Positions 5,113-11,797 of a DNA stretch of 11,797 nt are shown piece after piece. Each line of letters opens with the position of its first letter. The first letter of the stretch is position 1. A model generated the notes under the pieces. That model saw only the letters and a program-made list of their open reading frames with translations, had not been told where the DNA came from and searched no databases. Both the position numbers and the translations under genes were made by a program. Origin of the DNA: Eubacterium sp. (lineage in GTDB: Bacteria > Bacillota > Clostridia > Oscillospirales > Acutalibacteraceae). Where the stretch lies: the NCBI GenBank assembly GCA_029050995.1, contig JAIDLO010000120.1, forward strand, positions 1 through 11,797, given 5' to 3'.

Positions 5113-6303
5113 ATGTTTGTTTACGCAGACAATGCAGCAACTACAAAGATAAGCAAAAAAGCGCTTGAAGCAATGGTAAGCGCATCAGAAAAATATTACG
5201 GCAATCCGTCCAGCCTGCATCGTGTTGGTCAGGAAGCCGCAGAGCAATTGTTTCATGCAAGAGAAAGAATTGCTGAAAATATAAACGCAAAATCGCCAAG
5301 AGAAATTTATTTTACCTCCGGCGGAAGCGAAGCCGACAATCAGGCAATACTTTCGATTGCCGAAAACGGAAAGAAAAAAGGCAAAAATCATATTATTTCT
5401 TCGGCTTTTGAGCATCATGCTGTTCTGCACACCTTGAAAAAGCTTGAAAAGCAGGGCTTTGAAATTACACTGCTTGATGTGCATAAAAACGGAATTGTTG
5501 ATCCTGCCGAGCTTGAAGCAGCCATTAAAGAGGAAACCTGCCTCGTAACGATTATGTTTGCCAATAATGAAATCGGTACAATTCAGCCGATTCGGGAAAT
5601 CGGAAGAATCTGCAGGGAAAAGGGTATCGTTTTCCATACGGATGCCGTTCAGGCAGCAGGCCATATTCCGATTGATGTGCAGGCTATGAATATTGATTTG
5701 CTTTCTCTTTCTGCACATAAGTTTCACGGACCAAAGGGCGTTGGTGCGCTGTATTGCAGAAACGGAATCCTGCTTCATAATCTGATTGAGGGCGGTGCAC
5801 AGGAGCGTTCCAAACGAGCAGGCACTGAAAATCTACCTGCAATTCTCGGTATGGCAGAAGCCTTTGATGAAGCATGCAATACTATGCAGAAGGCTTCTGA
5901 ATATGTTACAAATCTTAGAAACAGATTGATAGATGGGCTTTCAGTAATTCCCCATTCCGTTGTAAACGGGGATGTTGAAAACAGACTGCCCGGCAATGTA
6001 AATATGTGTTTTGAGGGCATAGAGGGCGAGAGCCTTTTGCTTCTTCTTGATATGAAAGGCATTCAGGCTTCCAGCGGTTCAGCTTGCACCTCGGGCTCGC
6101 TTGATCCAAGCCATGTATTGCTTTCAATCGGGCTGCCGCATGAGGTTGCGCACGGCTCGCTTCGTTTAACCTTCTCAGAAGAAAACACAATGGAAGAAAT
6201 TGAATATATCATTAAAGAAGTACCTCAGATTGTAGAGTATTTAAGAAATATGTCTCCGGTTTGGGAATCCCTTGAAAAAGGAGAGATAAATCATGTTATA
6301 TAG
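5113..6303 (+). CDS. nifS: Cysteine desulfurase (NifS/IscS class)
   Basis: A 396-residue PLP enzyme that removes sulfur from cysteine, forming an enzyme persulfide plus alanine. PLP lysine is Lys203 in Ser-Ala-His-Lys-Phe-His-Gly-Pro-Lys-Gly. His101 (Glu-His-His-Ala-Val) stacks on the cofactor, and Asp177 and Gln180 contact it. The persulfide Cys325 sits in Ser-Gly-Ser-Ala-Cys-Thr-Ser-Gly, the flexible loop of class I (IscS/NifS) rather than class II SufS enzymes. The start has AAAGGA at 5101-5106, 6 bases before the ATG. It overlaps nifU by 11 bases, implying coupled translation. Likely acceptors are the three following gene products: NifU for cluster assembly, NadA through NifU, and MnmA directly. 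No nitrogenase genes are nearby, so the name denotes family and not nitrogen fixation. Confidence 0.95.
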   Translation: MFVYADNAATTKISKKALEAMVSASEKYYGNPSSLHRVGQEAAEQLFHARERIAENINAKSPREIYFTSGGSEADNQAILSIAENGKKKGKNHIISSAFEHHAVLHTLKKLEKQGFEITLLDVHKNGIVDPAELEAAIKEETCLVTIMFANNEIGTIQPIREIGRICREKGIVFHTDAVQAAGHIPIDVQAMNIDLLSLSAHKFHGPKGVGALYCRNGILLHNLIEGGAQERSKRAGTENLPAILGMAEAFDEACNTMQKASEYVTNLRNRLIDGLSVIPHSVVNGDVENRLPGNVNMCFEGIEGESLLLLLDMKGIQASSGSACTSGSLDPSHVLLSIGLPHEVAHGSLRLTFSEENTMEEIEYIIKEVPQIVEYLRNMSPVWESLEKGEINHVI

Positions 6304-6724
6304 TGAAAAAGTTATGGATCATTTCCAGAATCCAAGAAATGTTGGTAAAATGGAAGATGCAGACGGTGTCGGCGAAGTAGGAAACGCAGTTTGCGGCGAT
6401 ATAATGAAAATATATATTAAGGTTGATAATGGTATTATAACGGATGTTAAGTTCAATACCTTTGGATGCGGTTCTGCTATTGCAACCTCGTCTATGGCAA
6501 CCGAAATGATAAAGGGTAAAAAGATTGAAGAAGCGCTTGAGCTTACCAATAAGGCAGTTGTTGAAGCGCTTGACGGTCTGCCGGCTCATAAGCTTCACTG
6601 CTCTGTTCTTGCTGAAGAAGCAGTAAAAGCAGCAGTTAAGGATTACTATGATAAGAACAATATTGATTATGATGAAACATTGTTTCCGGCAGATTGCGCA
6701 CATTGCGAAGGCTGCGGTAAATAA
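6293..6724 (+). CDS. nifU: Fe-S cluster assembly scaffold, NifU/IscU type
   Basis: A 143-residue scaffold on which a cluster is built from NifS-derived sulfur and iron. The three IscU ligands are Cys34 (Gly-Asn-Ala-Val-Cys-Gly-Asp), Cys59 (Phe-Gly-Cys-Gly-Ser-Ala) and Cys103 (Leu-His-Cys-Ser-Val-Leu-Ala), with the conserved Asp36 and His102. The first 125 or so residues are the IscU fold. The extra tail carries Cys135, Cys138 and Cys141, a C-x2-C-x2-C motif that standard IscU lacks. The central ferredoxin and C-terminal domains of true nitrogenase NifU are absent. The ATG inside the end of nifS is supported by AAGGAGA at 6278-6284, 8 bases upstream. nadA begins 36 bases later. Confidence 0.93.
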   Translation: MLYSEKVMDHFQNPRNVGKMEDADGVGEVGNAVCGDIMKIYIKVDNGIITDVKFNTFGCGSAIATSSMATEMIKGKKIEEALELTNKAVVEALDGLPAHKLHCSVLAEEAVKAAVKDYYDKNNIDYDETLFPADCAHCEGCGK

Positions 6725-6760
6725 TTTAAAGTTTGATGTTGAACAGAGGAGGAAAAGGGT

Positions 6761-7678
6761 TTGACAGTATTTGAAACTCAGCAAAAGATATTAGAGTTAA
6801 AGGCTAAAAACGATATCTGTATTCTTGCGCATTCCTATGTTGCAAGGGAAATCACGGAGGTTGCCGATTTTACGGGCGACTCCTATGCACTTGCCGTAAA
6901 GGCACAGGGCGTTCCGAATAAAACAATCATTATGTGCGGTGTCCGCTTTATGGCAGAAACTGTTAAACTGCTTTCTCCCGAAAAAACAGTTTATCTTTTA
7001 AACAGTGATGCGCTTTGCCCAATGGCAGAGCAGATGGATACAGAGCTTGTTAAGCAGCTTCAGTCCGCCAACGAAGGCTATGCAACAGTTGCTTATATCA
7101 ACACAACAACAGCGCTGAAAACACTCTGCGATGTTTGCGTAACCTCTTCATCCGCTGTTAAGATTATAAAAGCAATGCCTGAAAAGGATATTCTGTTTAT
7201 TCCCGATATCAATCTCGGTACATTCATTAAAGAGCAGTGCCCGGATAAAAACATAAAACTCTTTCACGGCGGATGCCCAACACATTGCCTTGCTTCTGAC
7301 AAGCATGTTCAGCTTGCAAAGGCAGAGCATCCGGAGGCAGAGCTCCTTGTTCATCCTGAATGCAGACCTGAGGTCTGGAAGCAGGCTGATTATATCGGCT
7401 CAACAAGCGGCATTATTAATTATGCAAAAGAAAGCAATAAGAAAGAATTTATTATCGGCACGGAAAACAGCATTTGTGAATATCTTCAATATGAATGCCC
7501 CGATAAGCGTTTTTATCCGCTTTCAAAGGATTTGGTTTGCCACAATATGAAGGTTTTAACACTGCCTGAGCTTCTTCTTGCCTGCCAGGGAGAATACGGC
7601 GAAGAAATTGAAATTGATGATGAAACAAGAACAAAAGCAATCAGAAGTATTGATAATATGCTTAAATACGGAGGTTGA
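6761..7678 (+). CDS. nadA: Quinolinate synthase
   Basis: A 305-residue 4Fe-4S dehydratase-type enzyme that condenses iminoaspartate with dihydroxyacetone phosphate to quinolinate for NAD synthesis. The three cluster cysteines, placed by alignment with the E. coli and Thermotoga enzymes, are Cys86 (Asp-Ala-Leu-Cys-Pro), Cys172 (His-Gly-Gly-Cys-Pro-Thr-His) and Cys260 (Cys-His-Asn-Met-Lys). Other family landmarks are Ala-His-Ser-Tyr-Val (23-27), Phe-Met-Ala-Glu-Thr (63-67), His-Pro-Glu-Cys (198-201) and Ser-Thr-Ser-Gly (214-217). The start is TTG at 6761, with AGGAGG at 6747-6752 spaced 8 bases. nadB and nadC are not in this operon, unlike many Firmicutes. Position between nifU and mnmA suggests that the cluster is supplied by NifS-NifU; Bacillus likewise pairs a NifS with its nad genes. 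Confidence 0.94.
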   Translation: MTVFETQQKILELKAKNDICILAHSYVAREITEVADFTGDSYALAVKAQGVPNKTIIMCGVRFMAETVKLLSPEKTVYLLNSDALCPMAEQMDTELVKQLQSANEGYATVAYINTTTALKTLCDVCVTSSSAVKIIKAMPEKDILFIPDINLGTFIKEQCPDKNIKLFHGGCPTHCLASDKHVQLAKAEHPEAELLVHPECRPEVWKQADYIGSTSGIINYAKESNKKEFIIGTENSICEYLQYECPDKRFYPLSKDLVCHNMKVLTLPELLLACQGEYGEEIEIDDETRTKAIRSIDNMLKYGG

Positions 7679-7682
7679 TTAA

Positions 7683-8753
7683 ATGAGCAACCAAAAAGCA
7701 CTTATAGCTATGAGCGGCGGCGTTGACAGCAGCGTTGCCGCATTTTTGATGAAAGAGCGTGGATATGAATGTATCGGCGCAACAATGAAGCTGCATGATA
7801 ACACGAAAGAGGATATGGAAAATGAGAAAACCTGCTGTTCTTTAAGTGATGTTGAGGATGCAAAAGCGGTTTCGTATAAGCTTCATATGCCGTATTATGT
7901 TTTTAACTATAAAGATCAGTTTGAAAAAGCGGTTATCAGCAAATTCATTTCTTCCTATGAAAGCGGTGCAACGCCGAATCCCTGCATAGACTGCAACAGA
8001 TTTTTGAAATTTAATCTGCTTTTGAATCGTGCAAAAGAGCTGTATTGCGATTATGTTATAACAGGGCATTATGCAAGAGTTGAATTCAACGGCGAACGCT
8101 ATATTCTGAAAAAAGGAATGGATGAAACAAAGGATCAAAGCTATGTGCTTTATTTCCTTTCTCAAAGCCAGCTTTCCAGAATTCAGTTTCCGCTTGGCGA
8201 ATACCGCAAAAGCGAAATCAGAAAAATTGCCGAAGAAAACGGTTTTGTAAATGCAGCAAAAAAGGACAGCCAGGATATTTGCTTTGTGCCGGACGGCGAT
8301 TATGCAAAATTTATTGAAAACTATACAGGAAAGCGATATGAAGCAGGCGATTTTGTCAGCACAAACGGCGAGGTGCTTGGTAAGCATAAGGGCATTATCC
8401 GCTATACAATAGGTCAGCGCAAGGGGCTTGGCATTTCAAGTGATAAACCGCTTTATGTCTGCAGTAAAAATGTAGAGGAAAACACAGTTACGCTCGGCAG
8501 CTCCGAAAGCTTGTTTACCTCTGAAATTATCGCAGATGATATTAATTTGATTTCAGTTGCATCAATAGAAAGCCCGATTCATGTTAAGGCGAAAACAAGA
8601 TATAATATGAAAGAACAGCCCTGTACGGTTACTCAGCTTGATGAAAACCATTTAAAAATCGTTTTTGATGAACCGCAAAGAGCCATAACAAAAGGGCAGG
8701 CGGTTGTTCTTTATGACGGCGATATTATTGTCGGCGGCGGAACAATAAAATAA
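7683..8753 (+). CDS. mnmA: tRNA-specific 2-thiouridylase
   Basis: A 356-residue cytosolic enzyme that adenylates and thiolates wobble uridine 34 of Lys, Glu and Gln tRNAs. The PP-loop Ser-Gly-Gly-Val-Asp-Ser-Ser is at residues 11-17. The catalytic cysteines correspond to Cys104 in Asn-Pro-Cys-Ile-Asp-Cys-Asn and Cys200 in Ser-Gln-Asp-Ile-Cys-Phe. Thr-Gly-His-Tyr-Ala-Arg (127-132) and Tyr-Thr-Ile-Gly-Gln-Arg-Lys-Gly (near 241-248) are family signatures. The start uses GGAGGT at 7670-7675, inside the end of nadA, 7 bases before the ATG; only 4 bases separate the genes. As last gene of the nifS operon it can receive persulfide sulfur from NifS, as YrvO does for MnmA in Bacillus. Confidence 0.96.
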   Translation: MSNQKALIAMSGGVDSSVAAFLMKERGYECIGATMKLHDNTKEDMENEKTCCSLSDVEDAKAVSYKLHMPYYVFNYKDQFEKAVISKFISSYESGATPNPCIDCNRFLKFNLLLNRAKELYCDYVITGHYARVEFNGERYILKKGMDETKDQSYVLYFLSQSQLSRIQFPLGEYRKSEIRKIAEENGFVNAAKKDSQDICFVPDGDYAKFIENYTGKRYEAGDFVSTNGEVLGKHKGIIRYTIGQRKGLGISSDKPLYVCSKNVEENTVTLGSSESLFTSEIIADDINLISVASIESPIHVKAKTRYNMKEQPCTVTQLDENHLKIVFDEPQRAITKGQAVVLYDGDIIVGGGTIK

Positions 8754-8766
8754 AGAATATAAATGC

Positions 8767-8797
8767 AAAAAAGCTTCCCCCAGGGGAAGCTTTTTTT
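8767..8797. terminator. Bidirectional terminator between convergent genes
   Basis: A long stem (8767-8779 with 8784-8796, AAAAAAGCTTCCC against GGGAAGCTTTTTT) has T-runs at the 3' side on both strands, so it can end mnmA transcripts and also the minus-strand deacetylase transcript. The deacetylase stop codon (8796-8798) lies on the edge of the hairpin. Confidence 0.93.
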
Positions 8798-10214
8798 ATT
8801 TTATGGAATAATATATTTTTCCGTTTTTAAGATTCTTACCTTTGTAATAGGCAAGTTCGGCAACATTAACAACTTGGTATCCGTTTTTAACCAGCTTCGG
8901 AATAACATGCTCAACTGCTTCAGCCGTTGACGGATAAATGTCGTGCATCAGAATGATGCCGCCGTCCTTTACTTCATTCAGGATTTTGTGGTAAATCTTG
9001 TCTGCATTTCGGGATTTCCAATCCTCTGTATCAATGTTCCAAAGAATAATCGGTGCGGCACAGTTTTTCTTTATAATCTTGCTCATATAGCCGCCTGTCG
9101 GTCGGAATGCCGTTGGACCGTAACCGCAGATTTTATTTAATTGGTCTGCACATTTTGTAATATCCTGTATTGTAACTTCCGAGCCGTAATGGGAATGATC
9201 ATAGGTATGATTTCCAAGCTGGAATCCGTTTTTAACCATTCTTTTAATGCAGTTTGCATTGTCCTTGCTCTTTGTTCTGTCTGCAACAATAAAGAAAGTA
9301 GCAGAGCATTTATTCTTTTCCAAAACCTTCAGAATTTTGTTTGTTGTCGGCTTATTCGGTCCGTCATCAAAGGTAAATGCAACCATAGGCTTTGATGCGT
9401 CCAGATCTGTTCTGATATAATACGGCTTTTCAACAACGGAAATTTTGCAGGTTGCTGTTTTTCCGTTGTAGGTTGTTGCCTTGATTGTTGCCGAACCAAC
9501 AGCAACAGGCTTAAGCTCGCCTTTGGAATTAATCTTTATAATCTTTTCATTGCTACTTTCTACGGTTGTTTCCTTGGAAGCACAGTCAGCCGAAATATTG
9601 ATGTAAATTTTTCCTGTTGCGCCAAGATAAAGTGTTTTGGAATTTGCGGAAAGGGAAATCTTATCGGGTGCATTTCCGACTCTGATTTCGCAGGAAACCG
9701 TTTTATCATTGTAGGTTGAAATGGTAACCTTCGCTTTACCGGGTTTAACGGCTTTGATTTTTCCGTTTTTGTCTATGGTAATTGCTTCGTCGCCCGAAAG
9801 GCTGTATTTAAATCCTGTATCAAGGTCTGAATTCGGAATATATGGGGAAAGTGTATATTTTTCTCCAACACCGAGGGAAAAGGATTTTTCTTTTATATCA
9901 ATGCTTTTCGGTGCGTCAAACACATGAACGGAAATTCTTTTTCTGCCTGCGGCAATTTCGGTTGTTCCTTTTGCATTGGCAGTTATAATGCCGTTTTTAT
10001 CAATTTCTGCAATGGATTTATCGTAGCTGTAATATCTTACTCTGTATCCGTCATTCGGATATTCATAGGTTTCTCCTACACCTAAATTCAATGTCGTATC
10101 AGCTTCGGCAGGATTGTACATAAAATAGTTTATAACCAACGCTGTAAAAGCGATAAAAATCAGCAAAAGAACAAAAACCAGGGACATCCATCTGTATGCT
10201 GATTTAGATTTCAT
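8796..10214 (-). CDS. Membrane-anchored Ig-like-repeat polysaccharide deacetylase (CE4)
   Basis: A 472-residue surface protein. Residues 11-31 form one membrane segment with basic residues before it, and there is no lipobox, so it is probably a signal anchor facing outward. Three bacterial Ig-like (Big_2) repeats follow at about 41-99, 102-180 and 183-261, each with the 'Ile-Asp-Lys-Asn-Gly' and 'Gly-x-Ala-x-Ile' type landmarks. The C-terminal NodB/CE4 domain has motif 1 Thr-Phe-Asp-Asp-Gly (281-285), the metal histidines His336 and His340, Arg371-Pro-x-Gly-Gly, Asp395-Thr-Glu-Asp-Trp, and Leu-Met-His424-Asp. All catalytic and metal residues seem present, so it should be an active metal-dependent deacetylase on peptidoglycan or another surface glycan; the substrate is not evident. 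The ATG at 10214 is chosen (AAGGAGG 8 bases upstream) over a TTG one codon earlier. It overlaps the upstream small gene as TGATG. Confidence 0.9.
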   Translation of the reverse strand: MKSKSAYRWMSLVFVLLLIFIAFTALVINYFMYNPAEADTTLNLGVGETYEYPNDGYRVRYYSYDKSIAEIDKNGIITANAKGTTEIAAGRKRISVHVFDAPKSIDIKEKSFSLGVGEKYTLSPYIPNSDLDTGFKYSLSGDEAITIDKNGKIKAVKPGKAKVTISTYNDKTVSCEIRVGNAPDKISLSANSKTLYLGATGKIYINISADCASKETTVESSNEKIIKINSKGELKPVAVGSATIKATTYNGKTATCKISVVEKPYYIRTDLDASKPMVAFTFDDGPNKPTTNKILKVLEKNKCSATFFIVADRTKSKDNANCIKRMVKNGFQLGNHTYDHSHYGSEVTIQDITKCADQLNKICGYGPTAFRPTGGYMSKIIKKNCAAPIILWNIDTEDWKSRNADKIYHKILNEVKDGGIILMHDIYPSTAEAVEHVIPKLVKNGYQVVNVAELAYYKGKNLKNGKIYYSIK

Positions 10215-10393
10215 CAATTCTGCCTCCTTACGATTTCATATTCTCCGTTGTCCGGTCGGAAATACCTGCAGCTCTTGTTTTTTTCCTGAAGTAATCGAAC
10301 ATATTCGTCCTCATCAAGCTGCAAATTGCAAAAGTATTCTTCGGAGTCTTCATCATATGTGTTGTACCAGCATTTTTCACACAAAATTTCCAA
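10214..10393 (-). CDS. Small four-cysteine protein, DUF6472-like
   Basis: A 59-residue acidic protein of unknown function. The pattern Cys5-x2-Cys8, an acidic Tyr-Asp-Glu-Asp stretch, Cys22, Leu-Asp-Glu-Asp-Glu, Cys42 and the end Glu-Ile-Val-Arg-Arg-Gln-Asn fits what I recall of the Clostridia family DUF6472. The four cysteines could bind zinc. The frame has no ATG. I chose TTG at 10393 because GGGGA (10405-10401) lies 7 bases upstream and the predicted transcript starts near 10430. A TTG at 10414 would add seven residues but has a poor ribosome site. Its TGA shares one base with the deacetylase ATG, so the two genes are translationally coupled. Confidence 0.75.
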   Translation of the reverse strand: MEILCEKCWYNTYDEDSEEYFCNLQLDEDEYVRLLQEKNKSCRYFRPDNGEYEIVRRQN

Positions 10394-10435
10394 AATATCA
10401 TCCCCGAACAACAAATTTCTACATTTTACGATTAA

Positions 10436-10464
10436 ATTATACTCTTAAAAAATAGGCTTGTAAA
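10436..10464 (-). promoter_or_regulatory. Promoter of the DUF6472-deacetylase operon
   Basis: Read on the minus strand: TTTACA (10464-10459), a 17-base spacer and a perfect TATAAT (10441-10436). The predicted start is near 10430, which supports the later TTG start of the small protein. Confidence 0.8.
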
Positions 10465-10498
10465 TATACAAATGGTAATAAAAATTGTAAAATTTTTG

Positions 10499-10550
10499 AA
10501 AAGAAAAAGAACTGATTTTGTGCAACATTTTTGCATACATCAGTTCTTTT
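10499..10550 (-). terminator. Terminator after the AICAR formyltransferase gene
   Basis: A perfect 12-bp stem (10505-10516 with 10539-10550, AAAAGAACTGAT and its complement) has an additional apical stem GTGCAA/TTGCAT. On the minus strand it runs into TTTTTCTTTT, so it ends transcripts from the purH-type gene and shields the promoter at 10436. A shorter T-run on the plus strand makes it weakly bidirectional. The whole gap 10394-10625 contains this hairpin, one repeat and the promoter, but no gene that I can see. Confidence 0.82.
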
Positions 10551-10584
10551 AAAAATCCTAAAAAATCGTATATATTTTAGCAAA

Positions 10585-10616
10585 TGTAGGGAGCGATTTA
10601 GACATCGTACTCTACA
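10585..10616. repeat. TGTAGGG-type imperfect inverted repeat
   Basis: TGTAG (10585-10589) and CTACA (10612-10616) are perfect terminal inverted repeats. The interior GCGAT/ATCGT arms pair with one mismatch and G-U pairs around a TTAGAC loop. It starts with the same TGTAGGG seen on the minus strand of the repeats at 1771-1798 and 2372-2398, and is probably a member of the same family of small intergenic elements. Confidence 0.55.
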
Positions 10617-10625
10617 AATATTATA

Positions 10626-11797
10626 TTAATGATGGAAAAGGCGAATGCCTGTCATTGTCATTGCAATACCGAAATTATCGCAGCATTCAATAACATTCTG
10701 ATCTCTTACAGAGCCGCCCGGCTGTGCAATATATTTAACGCCGGATTTAACTGCTCTTTCAATATTATCTTCAAATGGGAAGAATGCATCTGAGCCAAGA
10801 GCAACAAGATCCATCTTTTTGTGCCATTCTGCTTTTTCCTCTTTTGTGAAAGGCTCTGGCTTTTCAGTGAAAAATCTCTTCCAAGCATCATTTTCAAATA
10901 ATTCCTCATAATCATCGCTGATATAAAGGTCGATTGCATTGTCTGCATCACATTTGCGGATGCCGTCAATAAACGGAAGATTAAGCACCTTTTCGTTCTG
11001 GCGAAGCCACCAGTTGTCTGCCTTATTACCTGCAAGGCGGGTGCAGTGAATTCTGGATTGCTGGCCTGCGCCAACGCCGATTGTCTGGCCGCCCATAGCA
11101 TAGCAAACAGAATTGGACTGTGTATATTTAAGTGTAATCATAGAAATAAGCAAATCAATTTTTGCAATTTCAGGAATTTCCTTAACTGCTGTCGGCATAT
11201 TGTCAAATAAGCGCATTGTCATTTCAGCGTCGTTTCTCTTCTGCTCAAACTTAATGCCGAAAACCTGCTTTGTTTCTGTTTCCTCAGGAACGAAATCAGG
11301 ATCAATTTTAATAACAAGATAACCGCCTCGGCGCTTGCTTTTCAGAATTTCAAGAGCCTCATCTGTATAGGACGGAGCAATGATACCGTCAGATACCTCT
11401 TTAACAAGGAACTGTGCAACGGAAGCGTCACATTCATCTGAAAGTGCAGCAAAATCTCCAAAGGAAGAAACTCTGTCGCAGCCTCTTGCTCTTACATAAG
11501 CCTGTGCGATTGGGGAAAGCTCTAATCCCTCAGGAACGAAGCAAGCCTTTCTCTCGTTTTCGGAAAGTGGTTTCGCAACTGCTGCGCCTGCCGGGGAAAC
11601 ATGCTTGAAGGAAGCAGCGCTTGGAAGCCCTGTTGCCTTTTTAAGCTCTTTAACAAGCTGCCAGGAATTGAATGCATCAAGAAGATTTATGTATCCTGCA
11701 CTGCCGTTTAAAATTTCAAATGGAAGCTCTTTGCCGTCCATATGAATTCTGGCAGGATTCTGATTTGGGTTACAGCCGTATTTTAATGTATATTCTG
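10626..11797 (-). CDS. purH: AICAR formyltransferase, stand-alone (5' end beyond window)
   Basis: 389 residues are visible and the frame is open to the right edge. The protein carries out the formyl transfer from 10-formyl-tetrahydrofolate to AICAR, the penultimate step to IMP. The visible start Tyr-Thr-Leu-Lys-Tyr-Gly-Cys-Asn-Pro-Asn-Gln fits the beginning of the roughly 390-residue single-domain Clostridia form, so only a few residues are missing. The ATG at 11741 is internal (residue 19 of the visible protein). The catalytic Lys-His pair is in Phe-Lys-His-Val-Ser-Pro-Ala-Gly, at about visible residues 64-65. Gly-Ala-Gly-Gln-Gln-Ser-Arg and Gln-Pro-Gly-Gly-Ser-Val-Arg-Asp are family signatures. 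No IMP cyclohydrolase domain precedes it, unlike bifunctional PurH (about 520 residues), so a separate cyclohydrolase must exist. It ends Leu-Phe-His-His, like canonical PurH. Confidence 0.92.
   Translation of the reverse strand, partial: EYTLKYGCNPNQNPARIHMDGKELPFEILNGSAGYINLLDAFNSWQLVKELKKATGLPSAASFKHVSPAGAAVAKPLSENERKACFVPEGLELSPIAQAYVRARGCDRVSSFGDFAALSDECDASVAQFLVKEVSDGIIAPSYTDEALEILKSKRRGGYLVIKIDPDFVPEETETKQVFGIKFEQKRNDAEMTMRLFDNMPTAVKEIPEIAKIDLLISMITLKYTQSNSVCYAMGGQTIGVGAGQQSRIHCTRLAGNKADNWWLRQNEKVLNLPFIDGIRKCDADNAIDLYISDDYEELFENDAWKRFFTEKPEPFTKEEKAEWHKKMDLVALGSDAFFPFEDNIERAVKSGVKYIAQPGGSVRDQNVIECCDNFGIAMTMTGIRLFHH

Noticed and set aside
5185..5778. Long (197-codon) minus-strand frame opposite nifS
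   Set aside because: It lies wholly within a confidently identified nifS gene. Its composition is that of an antisense shadow and it has no ribosome site or recognisable domain. The same applies to the frames opposite nifU (6296-6784) and mnmA (7842-8387).
1..11797. CRISPR array, tRNA, rRNA, transposase or phage genes
   Set aside because: No regularly spaced repeats, tRNA-like cloverleafs, rRNA segments, transposase motifs or phage genes were seen on either strand.

Overview
The window looks like a moderately low-GC Firmicute of class Clostridia, probably Oscillospirales/Ruminococcaceae-like. The reasons are strong AGGAG-type ribosome binding sites, sigma-A-type promoters, TTG and GTG starts, a stand-alone AICAR formyltransferase, a DUF6472-like small protein, and dispersed intergenic repeats of a kind I associate with this group. 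The first 71 bases are not genomic. They are an error-containing Illumina Nextera adapter (P5, an 8-base i5 index, read-1 primer and transposon mosaic end), so the window starts at an assembly contig end.

Layout, left to right. Bases 72-292 are the 3' end of an iron-containing alcohol dehydrogenase gene, followed by a terminator. purA (adenylosuccinate synthase) follows as its own unit with a textbook promoter and terminator. Next is an Rrf2/IscR-type regulator with three cysteines, then an intergenic stretch of 379 bases holding two dispersed repeats, a strong promoter, an Rrf2-like operator and a well-initiated 21-codon leader ORF ending in Cys-stop. Then comes metY-cysK (homocysteine and cysteine synthesis by sulfhydrylation). 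After a gap with a 56-nt bipartite stem-loop lies a second sulfur operon: nifS-nifU-nadA-mnmA. A bidirectional terminator separates this from two minus-strand units: a DUF6472-like small protein translationally coupled to a membrane-anchored, Ig-like-repeat polysaccharide deacetylase, and a nearly complete AICAR formyltransferase (purH C-terminal function) that runs off the right edge.

How it works together: the centre is a sulfur-trafficking locus. CysK makes cysteine from sulfide, MetY makes homocysteine, and NifS strips sulfur from cysteine. NifU assembles Fe-S clusters; NadA is a 4Fe-4S client (quinolinate for NAD) and MnmA is a persulfide client (tRNA 2-thiouridine). The Rrf2 protein, whose Cys triad resembles that of IscR, probably senses Fe-S or cysteine status. 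Identical half-sites upstream of its own gene and of the metY leader suggest autoregulation and control of metY-cysK. The least explained parts are the three-half-site operator arrangement and the Cys-terminated leader peptide.
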